DNA of 64,000 nucleotides from Rapana venosa (lineage: Eukaryota > Mollusca > Gastropoda > Neogastropoda > Muricidae): contig CM054157.1 of assembly GCA_028751875.1 (NCBI GenBank), positions 54,801,691 to 54,865,690 of the forward strand. Reading direction: 5' to 3'. The position numbers and the translations under genes were made by a program. Below the pieces are notes generated by a model. It ran no database searches. It was given only the letters and a program-made list of their open reading frames with translations, and was not told the origin of the DNA. Positions 57,158 to 64,000 of this stretch are shown piece after piece. How positions within the stretch are numbered: the stretch's first letter is position 1; the number at the start of each line of letters is the position of its first letter.

Positions 57158-58794
57158 TGCATGCATACATACATAACATACACATGTGCGCGCATACACA
57201 CACACACGCACGCAGGCACGCAAACACACACACACATATGCACACACACATCCCCCCCCCCCCCCCCCCCCCCCCCCCACACACACACCAGAGACACTCA
57301 CGCGCGCGCATTCAAGTGACAAAACACAAACTTTCAGTCACACACAAGCATCTGCTTTTCTACTTTCCCTCTGTCTACCTTTGTCTAACATCACTGAGAG
57401 TGAAAAGACGTCACATGTAAAGAACCAACGAACACACGCGCGCGCGCGCACACACTCACACACACACACACACACACACACTATACATATACATGTGCCC
57501 GCATACACACACACACCAAAAGTCCTTCGCATGAGACTATAAACCGAGGCCCCGTGTGCGAACGCACGCAGAACAATTTTGCGCACATGTTAAAATCCGT
57601 TCCGCTTTTCGGAAGAGTCGGCCATTGTGTGCCGGTGGGAACGGATGACAAAACTGCATACACACAGGGATTGGACGTTAAAAAAACAACAACACACGAA
57701 TGCTTATTCCCTTATCCTCGATATAAAATAATAAAATAAAAATAAATAACACACACACACACCATACATACAGGATTTTAACGTGTGCTCAAGATGTTCT
57801 GCGTGCGTTCGCACACGGGGCCTCGGTTTATAGTCTCATCCGAAGGACTTTTGGGAAGAGCGGAGTCGGCACTGATGTTAACTCCAGGGGGAAATATCCC
57901 ACCTTGAACGGGAATCAAACCCGGGTCGTCAGGTTGCGAGCGCAATGTTCTAACCACTAGGCTATCCCTGTCCCCATAGGTAGCCTTACTTCGACTTCGG
58001 GGTGGGGGGGGGGGGGGGGGTGAGTTGTTTTTTTTTTACAATCTCCCAGGTCAACTTCAAATGCAGACCTGCCAGTGATTTAGTCCCTTCTGTGTGTGTG
58101 TATATATATATATATATACACGGGGGACGGGATAGCTCAGTGGTCAGAGCACTCGCTTTCCCCCAGCCAAGTTAAGCAGCGTCGAGCGTGGTTACCAGTT
58201 GGATGGGTGACCGTTTGCGCCACGCCTTGGCTTCAGTACAGTTCCCCCAGTTCACCCAGTTGTAAATGGGTACCTGCCCTCTTTAGGGTCAGGGAAGGTA
58301 AAGCAGCGAGGGAGAGGAGATGGGCGCCGCCCTCAATATGCTGGCCCCTGGAGAAGTGAGGTCTCTGACGCCTCGCTCCCCTACGACCTTATAGGTTATG
58401 GGACTCCTTTACCTTTACCTTTTTTTATATATACACGCATGCAGAAGATCAAATATGCACGTTAAGGATTCCATCATTCATGCCAGGGTTCTGTGGGTTA
58501 CGGAAACGCAGGAACATACCCAGCATGCATCCCCGAAGTCGGAATGCGGCTACCTTCATGGTGGGCCAAAACGGTCGCGTACGCAAAATCTCACTATTAT
58601 GCTGAACCTCGGAGCTCTAGCCGAGGAACAACAACAACAACAACAACAACAAAGCAACAACAACAAAGCAACACATAGCTGATAGAGTATTAATATAGAT
58701 CTAGTCCAAAGTGGATTATCTTTGTTTTGTTTTGGTTTTGTTTAATGTCCATTCACTACTTGGTGATAAGAACACACCCGCATTCAAACCAACA

Positions 58795-58870
<76 letters not shown>

Positions 58871-60339
58871 ACTCTCTCTCTTTGTCGTCGTCGTCGTCGT
58901 CATCGAACGCTCAGACAGCAACTGTTGTTGTCTTGTCAAATAAGCTATAAAAAAAATGCGTTGCGCTGCCGTTAAGCGCCTGACAAGTCAGACCCAGCGC
59001 ATCCGACTTCAGCATGAAAGAGAATTGTTATCTTTTAAGTCTTTCCCCGCAGAAGAAGATAAAAAAAAAGGCAGGAGAATGGACCAACGCCCCCCCCCCC
59101 CCCCCTCTCACTCTCCCCCCCCCCCCCAAAAAAAAAAAGCCAAAGAAAATAGATTTTAAAAAAGGTGACAGGAAGAAAAGAAACAAAGAGAAGGATAGAA
59201 AAGAGGAAATTGCTAGCACATGAATTTTAAAAGGTGGGGATGCTTTGTTTTATACTAACAGATCCCCTGCATCCTCACAGGGGAGGGGGGGGGGGGTTGA
59301 TACTTTAAATGAAAAAGTCTTGGAATAAACAAAACAAAAAAAATTGGGGACCAAATAACACATAATCCATATTTTATATATCTATACATCACACTAGAAT
59401 CTCCTTTTATTTTTCGTTCCTCGGCTAGAGCTCTGAGAGGTTCACCAAAAGTGAGATTTTTTTAACCTATGCCACCAGTCTCCCCCCCCTCCCCCCCAAC
59501 CACCACCACTACCGCCATTTAGGCTACACACCCGTATTAATTTGGGGGTCACATAGTATCTTCTATAGAGTGCTAGTGGAAAAAAATGTTGGTGATTTTC
59601 AGATTTTTTTAAGCATGAAAACATGGACTGTGCACTTGTTTTTTTTTGGGTTGAGGACATAGAGCAATACCAGGTAGTCACGAGAAAGTTGGAAAGAATC
59701 ATCAAAATGAGGATTGCCTGTATTCCTACAGCGTTGACCCCCGCGCATGCATATTGCGGTAAGGAAGCTAGCAGACGACAAAGGACTGAGAAGGTACAGT
59801 GTTTGCTGAAAAATGAAAAAAAAATTCAAACCTACCAAATTTGTTCAAAATCACATCGAGTTTTGAGTCAGAGGCTAGTCTTTCACAACAAAAAGTGGTT
59901 TATATTTCTGTGGATGCCTTAGTACGTGCGGTATGAATATAAGAGTCACATAGAAAAACAGAAGGAAAAGAGGGTTTTTTTAAATAATAATAATAATAAT
60001 AATAATAAGGTATGGAATTTATATAGCGCTGAATCTTGTAAAGCAACAAATCAAAGCGCTAATACCGGTGTGCAGCCTGTATTAGGCAGCCGCATTGAGA
60101 ATTCGGGGAGAGTGGGGGGAAATCCCGGGACACTCACAGTGAAAGTCCACCAGGCACGGCCAGACATGAAGAAGCCATAGTTGTCCGTGTCGCTGTACAG
60201 GATCACGTGACTGTCTGCCTCCACCCCGGCTGCGCGCGCAGCCTCCTGGAAGACTTCCTGTGGCGGCAGGTTCCGGGGAAGCAACTGCGTGTGAGGCCCC
60301 ACCATGACGTCCAGATAGCGTGCCCCTGGAATATGCCGT
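47973..60339 (-). CDS. Tandem-rhodanese sulfurtransferase (MPST/TST-like), 5' end missing
   Basis: Six exons in reverse order: 60,339-60,138, 56,900-56,805, 53,163-53,040, 51,604-51,515, 49,891-49,767 and 48,029-47,973. They give about 230 residues ending in TAA, with consistent phases (0, 0, 1, 1, 0) and GT/AG borders at all five junctions. Family members transfer sulfur from 3-mercaptopyruvate or thiosulfate via a Cys persulfide, in the cytosol or mitochondria. Domain 1 is inactive in known members and here retains [12 protein letters not shown] and WWTF...[11 protein letters not shown]. Domain 2 has [23 protein letters not shown] and the active-site loop CNSGMSSS, then [18 protein letters not shown]. 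Known animal enzymes are close to 300 residues, so about 65 N-terminal residues are missing; no exon for them was recognised between 60,340 and 64,000. Which of the two substrates is preferred cannot be decided from this loop alone. Confidence 0.88.
48116..48270 (-). repeat. SINE-B 3' half in the last intron
   Basis: GAGGATAATGGAATGAGCAC, CATCTGTTCCCACCGGCACA, CAGCGGAATAGGATTTAACG. It is followed by a GAGA/CAGA microsatellite to 48,520. Confidence 0.9.
48270..49320. repeat. Microsatellites of the last intron
   Basis: (GACA)/(GAGA) 48,270-48,520; (CA)n 48,865-48,888; (AT)/(ATAG) 48,889-49,022. A pair of related 80-bp segments at 49,045-49,125 and 49,166-49,245 share AATCATGAA.AAA and GAGTGCATTACT.TGACAAG. 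A G-run of about 50 lies at 49,267-49,320. Confidence 0.85.
49391..49716 (-). repeat. SINE-B, full length with head 2
   Basis: Reverse copy with A-rich 3' end (GAGGATAATGGAATAAGCAC), full central domain (CATCTGTTCCCACCGGCACT, TTTCTTGTTTCATCCGAAGG) and head 2 (TTTACTTGTTAGGCAGGCGA, ACGTCTTAACCATCCTCCTT). Compare 7793-8161, which has the same head but the other tail. Confidence 0.92.
49767..49891 (-). CDS. Sulfurtransferase, exon with active-site cysteine
   Basis: The acceptor GTGGTTGATAG lies above 49,891 and the donor CAC then GTGCGTAC is below 49,767. It encodes [34 protein letters not shown] and IDFALYH. CNSGMS is the six-residue active-site loop, and its Cys would carry the persulfide. 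Choosing this acceptor rather than the CCAG four codons later keeps phase and restores an L-F-Q-E stretch that matches MPST proteins. The first 21 bases of the exon, with the acceptor, are also part of a 28-bp tandem repeat. Confidence 0.9.
49871..49982. repeat. 28-bp tandem repeat containing the exon-5 acceptor
   Basis: Four copies of CCACGTGTGCCTCCTGGAAC + ACTATCAA at 49,871, 49,899, 49,927 and 49,955. Each, read in reverse, holds a GATAG acceptor and the first codons of the exon. A shift of 28 bases changes frame, and the upstream copies run into stops. Confidence 0.95.
50038..50235 (+). repeat. Element C 5' part
   Basis: GTTGTGGGCTCGAATCTTGG (B-box-like) and then ATGATCTCCCAGGTCAGCTT, AAGTGCAAACCTGCTAATGC, matching 200-310 and 58,045-58,075. 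Confidence 0.7.
50321..50378. other. Nested hairpin with hammerhead-like core
   Basis: ATAATAAAC + CCCCC on the left pairs with GGGG and TTTATTAT on the right. Inside is CTGAGGA, then AGGC-GAAA-GCC, then GAAATATT. The order CTGANGA / short stem / GAAA recalls the hammerhead ribozyme core found in Penelope-like elements, but an extra A in the stem and the missing third helix make activity doubtful. Confidence 0.4.
50505..50579 (+). mobile_element. LINE-type 3' tail module
   Basis: GAGCGCTTTGATTTGTTGC, AGCGCTATATAAATTCCATA, (ATT)n, with no body attached. Confidence 0.85.
50645..51560. repeat. Composite array: exon-4 end and donor amplified with (CA)n
   Basis: Ten occurrences of GCTGATTTCATCTCTT, nine in the intron and one in exon 4. 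Each of the nine intronic units holds, in reverse, the last codons of exon 4 (GAGATGAAATCAGCACAGCA), the donor region (CAGTGTATGTTGAACATTAT) and early intron (GCAGTTTATTTGTTCG), then a (GT)n of variable length. Unit length is about 85-125 bp. The exon copy differs by an extra CAGCTT, and the units at 50,652 and 51,233 carry a related insert (CAACTTTAGCAGTATATATA). Confidence 0.95.
51515..51604 (-). CDS. Sulfurtransferase, exon 4 (counting visible exons)
   Basis: The acceptor GATTGTCTGTCAG lies above 51,604 and the donor CAGCAGT then GTATGTTG is below 51,515. It encodes [20 protein letters not shown] and MKSAQQLQQ. With the flanking split codons it gives [11 protein letters not shown] and [11 protein letters not shown], colinear with the GHIPG region of MPST. 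An earlier GC donor (GAAAG then GCAAGAG) was considered, but it breaks the phase and would delete the conserved KS..(E/Q)L stretch. Confidence 0.85.
51620..52133. repeat. (CAAT)n and (GTCT/CCAT)n imperfect repeats
   Basis: Diverged CAAT/CAGT-rich sequence 51,620-51,930 and GTCTGTCC/ATCC-rich sequence to 52,130, in intron 3 of the sulfurtransferase gene. Confidence 0.85.
52134..52450 (-). mobile_element. LINE 3' UTR, third long copy
   Basis: (AAT)n, TACATGGAATTTATATCTTG, AAATCAAAGCGCTTTCATTC, CATGCAGCCAGTTAC, then CA-rich 52,303-52,338, a G-run, and TCTTAGGTTTGAAATATCTT. Colinear with 9288-9606. Confidence 0.85.
52451..53039. other. Intron 3 of the sulfurtransferase gene, near the exon-3 donor
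   Basis: Contains CA-rich and C-rich repeats at 52,760-53,040, including a C-run at 52,897-52,917. In reverse, the exon-3 donor is followed directly by a (TGG/GGT)n run. Confidence 0.75.
53040..53163 (-). CDS. Sulfurtransferase, exon 3
   Basis: The acceptor GAACTGTTGCAG lies above 53,163. It encodes [40 protein letters not shown] and D, with one base of the next Gly. This is the start of rhodanese domain 2 (VVLLDSR is its first core strand). The donor (G then GTGTGG) is weak and runs straight into a TGG trinucleotide repeat, but phase 1 fits exon 4 exactly. Confidence 0.88.
55240..55485 (-). repeat. SINE-B, central domain and A-rich end
   Basis: CCAGGATAATGGAATAAACA, GTCCCCGTGTGTATGCGGTT, TTTCCACCGGCACACAATGG, TTTATAGTCTCGACCGAAGG. 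The head is missing after TGATGTTAA. Confidence 0.9.
55655..55745 (-). repeat. SINE-B 3' fragment
   Basis: CGAGGATAATGGAATACGCA then GTCCCCGTGTGTATGCAGTT. Confidence 0.85.
55822..56140 (-). repeat. SINE-B, nearly full length
   Basis: From ATCGAGGATACTGGAATAAG through the central domain and GATGTCAACTCCAGAGGAAA to the head at GAATCGAACCCGGGTCAGCA and GATCACGAATACATCATCC. It is cut off by a GA/G tract. Confidence 0.92.
56141..56212. repeat. (GA)n and G-run
   Basis: Separates the two inverted SINE-B copies. Confidence 0.95.
56213..56545 (+). repeat. SINE-B, full length with head 1
   Basis: GACGGGATAGCCTAGTGGTT (A-box-like), GCTGACCCGGGTTCGAAGCT (B-box-like), CTCTGGAGTTAACATCAGTG, AACATCTTGCGCACACGTTA, GTGTGCTGGTGGGAACGGAT, ATTCCATTATCATCAAAATA. 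Good reference copy for this family. Confidence 0.95.
56575..56790. repeat. (CAA)n/(CAG)n trinucleotide tract
   Basis: About 210 bp of CAA with CAG interspersed, ending only about 15 bp below the exon 56,805-56,900. It lies in the intron just after its donor. Confidence 0.96.
56805..56900 (-). CDS. Sulfurtransferase, exon 2
   Basis: The acceptor TGATTCTCTCAG lies above 56,900 and the donor CAG then GTAGGCAG is below 56,805. It encodes [20 protein letters not shown] and [12 protein letters not shown], 32 codons in phase 0. The [11 protein letters not shown] block is the end of rhodanese domain 1. It is too short to stand out by frame length. Confidence 0.9.
57055..57485. repeat. CA/CG/C microsatellites
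   Basis: (CA)n 57,098-57,152, CA-rich sequence to 57,250, C-run 57,253-57,278, and CG/CA 57,434-57,480. Confidence 0.95.
57518..57745 (+). repeat. SINE-B, central domain and A-rich end
   Basis: AAAGTCCTTCGCATGAGACT, TGCCGGTGGGAACGGATGAC, TTATTCCCTTATCCTCGATA, AATAAAATAAAAATAAAT. Confidence 0.9.
57772..57985 (-). repeat. SINE-B, 5' half with head 1
   Basis: TTTTAACGTGTGCTCAAGAT, TTTATAGTCTCATCCGAAGG, GATGTTAACTCCAGGGGGAA, GGGAATCAAACCCGGGTCGT and CTAACCACTAGGCTATCCCT. With the copy at 57,518 it forms a close inverted pair. Confidence 0.9.
58005..58625 (+). repeat. Element C interrupted by a SINE-A
   Basis: Left part about 58,030-58,110 (CAATCTCCCAGGTCAACTTC, AATGCAGACCTGCCAGTG). Right part 58,438-58,625 (GCAGAAGATCAAATATGCAC, CCCCGAAGTCGGAATGCGGC, CTCGGAGCTCTAGCCGAGGA). 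The gap is filled exactly by the SINE-A listed next. It ends in (CAA)n. Confidence 0.85.
58123..58425 (+). repeat. SINE-A, full-length reference copy with 12-bp target-site duplication
   Basis: The tRNA-like head GGGACGGGATAGCTCAGTGG TCAGAGCACTCGC joins a 5S rRNA-like part: AAGTTAAGCAGCGTCGAGCG then TTGGATGGGTGACCGTTTGC, which cover the A box and C box of the 5S internal promoter. The unique body follows (CTTCAGTACAGT, GGTCAGGGAAGGTAAAGCAG, GAGATGGGCGCCGCCCTCAA) and the tail ends in ACCTTTACCT. It is flanked by TATATATACACG at 58,111-58,122 and 58,426-58,437. Confidence 0.95.
58797..58880. repeat. (CT)n tract
   Basis: About 65 bp of pure (CT)n, then interrupted CT and a short (GTC)n. Confidence 0.97.
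58955..59015 (-). repeat. Repeat E fragment
   Basis: TGCGTTGCGCTGCCGTTAAG, CGCCTGACAAGTCAGACCCA, the reverse of 3105-3160 and 53,500-53,540. Confidence 0.65.
59016..59979. other. Intron 1 spacer
   Basis: C-runs at 59,093-59,106 and 59,118-59,128, a G-run at 59,283-59,296, and an element C trace in reverse at 59,417-59,470 (TTCCTCGGCTAGAGCTCTGA). Nothing else recognised. Confidence 0.6.
59980..60062 (-). mobile_element. LINE-type 3' tail module
   Basis: (AAT)n, ATGGAATTTATATAGCGCTG, AATCTTGTAAAGCAACAAAT, CAAAGCGCTAAT. It lies about 75 bp below the exon 60,138-60,339. Confidence 0.87.
60138..60339 (-). CDS. Sulfurtransferase, first visible exon
   Basis: The acceptor TTTGTTTTGCGGCAG lies above 60,339 and the donor ACTTTCACT then GTGAGTGT is below 60,138. 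It has one base plus 67 codons: [79 protein letters not shown] and WW.F are domain-1 landmarks of MPST/TST proteins. It begins in phase 2, so at least one upstream coding exon must exist. Confidence 0.92.
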
Positions 60340-60391
60340 CTGCCGCAAAACAAAAAATGTATATATGTCTCTATCTATCTATCTATCTATA

Positions 60392-60671
60392 GACGGGATA
60401 GCTCAGTGGTCAGAGCACTCGCTTTTCCCCAGTCATGGTTAAGCAGCGTCGAGCGTGGTTACCACTTGGATGGGTGACCGTTTGCGCGCCTTGGCTTCAG
60501 TACAGTCCCTCAGTTCACCCAGCTGTCATTGGGTACCTGCCCTCTTTAGGGTCAGGGAAGGTAAAGCAGCGAGGGAGAGGAGATGGGCGCCGCCCTCAAT
60601 ATGCTGGCCCTAGAGAAGTGAGATCTCTGACGCCTCGCTCCCCTACGACCTTATAAGTTATGGGACACCTT

Positions 60672-60678
<7 letters not shown>
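60392..60678 (+). repeat. SINE-A, full length
   Basis: GACGGGATAGCTCAGTGGTC, AAGCAGCGTCGAGCGTGGTT, ACCACTTGGATGGGTGACCG, GGTCAGGGAAGGTAAAGCAG, tail CACCTTTACCTTA. It lies between (CTAT)n and (TA)n, so no clear target-site duplication can be read. Confidence 0.94.
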
Positions 60679-60708
<30 letters not shown>

Positions 60709-60791
60709 CAATAAGAATTTCACAGACAGAAAAATCTGCTGTAATGATCGTTACAAGACAATAATTATTATATTTTGGGGGGTTTCATTCC

Positions 60792-60903
60792 AGGGCTAGA
60801 GGTCCCAGGTTCACCAATGGTCAGATTTTATGTGTGTGTGTGCATGCGACCGTTTTTTCCTCACCGCTTAGGTAGCCACATTCCGACTTCAGGGATGATG
60901 TCT
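60792..60903 (-). repeat. Element C 3' end
   Basis: GGGCTAGAGGTCCCAGGTTC, ACCAATGGTCAGATTTTATG, CATGCGACCGTTTTTTCC, AGGTAGCCACATTCCGACTT. Confidence 0.75.
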
Positions 60904-60929
60904 TTTAAAAAAACAACCCAACGACACAT

Positions 60930-61020
60930 GCGCTTTGATTTGTCTTTGCAAGATATAGCGCTATATAAGTTCCATTTATTATTATTATTACGTTGTTGTT
61001 GTTGTTGTTGTTGTTGTTGT
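60930..61020 (+). mobile_element. LINE-type 3' tail module and (GTT)n
   Basis: GCGCTTTGATTTGTCTTTGC, AGCGCTATATAAGTTCCATT, (ATT)n, followed by (GTT)n to 61,020. Confidence 0.85.
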
Positions 61021-61124
61021 GCGTGCCCCAGCTTTACACCCTGGGGGTCACCCAGAACATGCCACACTCTGACTCACTCATCCCACCTGGGAATCACTGT
61101 GAGATAGGAAGTACACCGGGTGAG

Positions 61125-61330
61125 AAGTTTGCGTGTATGACTTTTCAAGTACCTCGCCACATACGCAGCCATACTCCGACTTCAGAGGATTTTTTCTGCT
61201 TTAAAGGAGAGTGCAGGTTGTTATGTTAAGAGCTTGTCATGGCTGAAGGCAATCTCAACACAACATTTTAGTGTAGGCCTTGGCAATTAGCTGACATCAA
61301 GAACCTGACACAGCTTTTGGCCTGGGCCAA
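61125..61330 (+). repeat. Repeat G, copy 2
   Basis: GCAGCCATACTCCGACTTCA, GAGAGTGCAGGTTGTTATG, GAGCTTGTCATGGCTGAAGG, TTTTGGCCTGGGCCAATTAT. It ends in (ATT)n to 61,415. Compare 36,893-37,141. Confidence 0.7.
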
Positions 61331-61877
61331 TTATTATTATTATTATCATTTTTTAAAATTATTATTATTATTATTATTATTTTTTTATTATCATTATTAT
61401 TATTATTATTATTATCTCTCATTATTTTTGTAACAAGCCCGCACTTGGCAAATTCCTTTGGCAGTTTCCTGGCTGGACCAGGACAAATTAGATATGCCAG
61501 CTTGCCCAACTGCCCCGTGGTAGCTTGTCTGCGCCATTGGCACGAACCAGCGGCTGAAGCCACGTCCACTGCTGCCACCCGTTTGCTCCCCGTTTGTCAC
61601 TCGGGCCTAATGTCTGAAAATCAAAGAGTAAAAAAAACCCATTTTTATTTTCATTGTCACTTCTATCTCATGTGTAAATATGAAAAAATTGGGTAAAATT
61701 GGGGAAGAGGGGAGGGGGTTTTTTAAAAAGAACACTCTACAAGCTGTTTTTTTTGTTTTTTTTTTTACATCGAAACGCTATACACCAACTCTTTTGGCTT
61801 TAGTGAGAAAAAATGTTTTTGGCTTTTTTTAAGGGAAAAGAGAAGGCAAGAAGGGGGGAGGAGGAGAAGGGGGGAAA

Positions 61878-61921
<44 letters not shown>

Positions 61922-62039
61922 AGGGGGGGCGGGGAATGGACCAAGAAGGCAGAAAATGAAAGAAGAAGGGCCCGGAAGAAAAAAGGAACAAGAAAAAAAA
62001 GAAAAGGGGGGTTTTAGAAAAAAGGGGGAATTCTAGCAC
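61331..62039. other. Spacer with (ATT)n, an unrecognised GC-richer segment and a long G-run
   Basis: (ATT)n to 61,413. 61,430-61,600 is open on both strands with no family resemblance. A G-run of about 40 lies at 61,881-61,920, set in purine-rich DNA. Confidence 0.6.
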
Positions 62040-64000
62040 AAGTTGAGGAAAATGATGCTGTTGTGTGATGATGGTGTGATTGTCAGATGATGAAAATGAC
62101 TGTTGTGAGGGTGATGATGTGGTGATGATAAAATGATACGTGATAACATGCTGTTGTGAGTGGTGAGATGAAGAAAGGACTGTTGTGATGGTGATGTGAA
62201 GAACTGACTTTTTGTGGTGTGATGATGGTGATGATGATGATCACGATGATGAACATGATGTTGTGATGGTGATGGAAAAACTGATGTTGTGATGGTGATG
62301 ATGTGAACTGACTGTTGTGGTGATGAGATGAAATGATGTTGTGATGGTGATGATGATGAACATGACTGTTGTGGTGATGATGATGAACATGACTGTTGTG
62401 ATGATGAACATGACTGTTGTGATGGTGATGATGATGAACATGACTGTTGTGATGATGATGAACATGACTGTTGTGATGGTGATGATGTTGAACATAACTG
62501 TTGTGATGGTGATGAACATGACTGTTGTGGTGATGATGTGGTGATGTGGATGAACTGACTGTTGGATGGTGTGATGATGAACATGATGTTGTGATGTTTG
62601 ATGAACAGGGATGTTGTGATGATGGTGATGAGAACTGATTTTGTGATGTGATGAGGGGTTGATGATGTGTCCGATGATGAACATGATGTTGTGAGGGTTG
62701 AGATGGGGATGATGGGGATGATGGGGATCACGATGTGAAATGCTGTTGTGTTGATGGTTGATGAACATGACTGTTGTGATGATGAAGAACATGACTGTTG
62801 TGTGGTGAAAACATGATGTTGTGATGGTGATGATAAAGAACATGACTTTTGTGATGGGATGAAAAAATGGTTGTGTGATGAAAAAATTTTGTGTTTTTTG
62901 GGTGGTATGAACTGATGTTGTGATGGTGATATGGACTGTTTGGATGGTGATGATGATAAAACATGACTGTTGTGGGATGATGAACATGAGTTGTGGTGAT
63001 GATGAACATGACTGTTTGTGTGAGGGAAAACATGACTGTTGTGGATGGTGTAAAAGAAATGACTGTTGGGGTGTTGTGATGGGATGATGTGTCCGATGAT
63101 GAACTGACTGTTGTGATGGTGTGATGGAAAAAACATGACTGTTGTGAGGTGTGATGATAAAATGAATTTGTTGGGATGAAAAAAATGATGTTGTGATGGG
63201 TGATGGAACAGCGTTGTGATGGTGATGATAAGAACTGACTGTTTGGTGTGATGATGGTGATGATGTGATCACGATGATGAACATGATGTTGTGATGGTGA
63301 TGATGAAGAACTGATGTTGGAGGTGATGTGATGAACTGCCCTGTTTGGTGATGATGAAAATGATTGTTGGAGATGATGAACATGTGTTGTGTGGTGTGGA
63401 TGTGAATGACTGTTGTGAGGGTGATGATGAGATGTTGTGATGGTGATGTGTGAGTGATGTTGTGATGGGGGTGAGATAAACATGATGTTGTGTGATGATG
63501 AACTGACTTTTGTGTGATGATGGATGAGAACATGACTGTTGTGATGATGATGTGATGATGATGAACTGACTGTTGTGTTGGTGTTTGAACATGACTGTTG
63601 TGATGATGATAAATGACTGTTGTGTGGTGATGATGATGAACATGATGTTGTGTGGTGTGAACATGACTGTTGGATGTGAGAACATGCTGTTGTGATGGTG
63701 ATGATGATGAACTGACTGTTGTGATGGTGTGAACTGACGTTGTGATGATGATGAGAAGACATGATGTTGTGTGGTGTGATGATGAAAAGGGGATGGTGAT
63801 GGCGATGATGATGAACAGGGACTGTTGTGTATGATGAACTGATGTTGTGATGGTGATGATGAAGCCTGATTTTTTGTGATGGTGATGGAACATGACTGTT
63901 GTGATGGTGATGATGTGACCGGTGATGAACATGAGTTGTGTGGTGTGATGTGATGAACATGATGTTGTGTTGGTGATGATGATGTGATGGTAATAATAAG
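62040..64000. repeat. Long ragged array of GATGATGAACATGACTGTTG-type units
   Basis: Variants of GATGATGAACATGACTGTTG TGATGGTGAT recur for about 1.96 kb up to the window edge. Many single-base gains and losses occur in A, G and T runs. Open frames of more than 500 codons in reverse are caused by the repeat. Its true end is outside the window. Confidence 0.95.

Noticed and set aside
58159..58220. 5S rRNA gene or pseudogene
   Set aside because: Only the internal-promoter half is similar to 5S, and it sits at a fixed place inside a multi-copy SINE.
61412..61600. First exon of the sulfurtransferase gene
   Set aside because: It is on the right strand and upstream, but the peptide (GFSRWFVPMAQTSYHG...) does not resemble the N-terminal part of rhodanese domain 1 and no fitting donor phase was found.
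62033..63960. Reverse open frames of 367-563 codons
   Set aside because: They are produced by the GATGATGAACATG array, whose trinucleotide-like structure avoids stops. Composition is His/Ser/Thr repeats only, and the consensus looks unreliable.

Overview
The window is eukaryotic nuclear DNA. It has introns with GT/AG borders, a multi-exon C2H2 zinc-finger gene, a tandem-rhodanese sulfurtransferase gene, tRNA- and 5S-derived SINEs, 5'-truncated non-LTR retrotransposons and very many microsatellites. The style of the repeats, and a LINE 3' end with GCGCTATATAAATTCC followed by (ATT)n, suggest a marine invertebrate, most probably a gastropod or other mollusc. That assignment is inference; nothing in the window proves the species.

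Layout. 1-34,600 has no gene I can establish. It holds SINEs, LINE fragments, microsatellite fields (1.2-2.5 kb, 4.9-6.9 kb, 12.3-12.6 kb, 16.2-16.5 kb, 24.5-24.9 kb, 33.4-34.4 kb) and minisatellites with periods of about 53, 16, 27 and 75/36 bp. A few isolated exon-like segments with good splice borders are listed at low confidence. 34,629-44,331 (+) is a four-exon zinc-finger gene model of about 1,370 codons from the first ATG. It has a short N-terminal exon, a 2.57-kb exon with an acidic/Ser-rich region and degenerate finger repeats, a two-finger exon, and a last exon with 13 intact fingers and one broken one. 47,973-60,339 (-) carries six exons of an MPST/TST-like sulfurtransferase: most of rhodanese domain 1, all of domain 2 with the active-site Cys loop, and the stop codon. 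The N-terminal exon or exons lie outside the window or were not recognised. 60.4-64 kb is repeats, ending in a ragged GATGATGAACATGACTGTTGT-like array.

Repeat families, named here for convenience. SINE-A: about 300 bp, tRNA-like head joined to the promoter part of 5S rRNA, tail rich in TTTACC (9 copies). SINE-B: a shared central domain with two alternative tRNA-like heads and two alternative 3' ends, one of them the 3' end of the resident CR1/L2-like LINE. Element C: a tRNA-headed element with a conserved 3' part ending in GGAGCTCTAGCCGAGGAA. Repeats E, F and G: smaller families seen two or three times. Several insertions are nested, and three SINE-A copies have visible target-site duplications.

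The most unusual structure is intron 4 of the sulfurtransferase gene. The exon-4 end with its splice donor has been amplified about ten-fold into a roughly 0.9-kb array, and the exon-5 start with its splice acceptor has been amplified four-fold as a 28-bp repeat.
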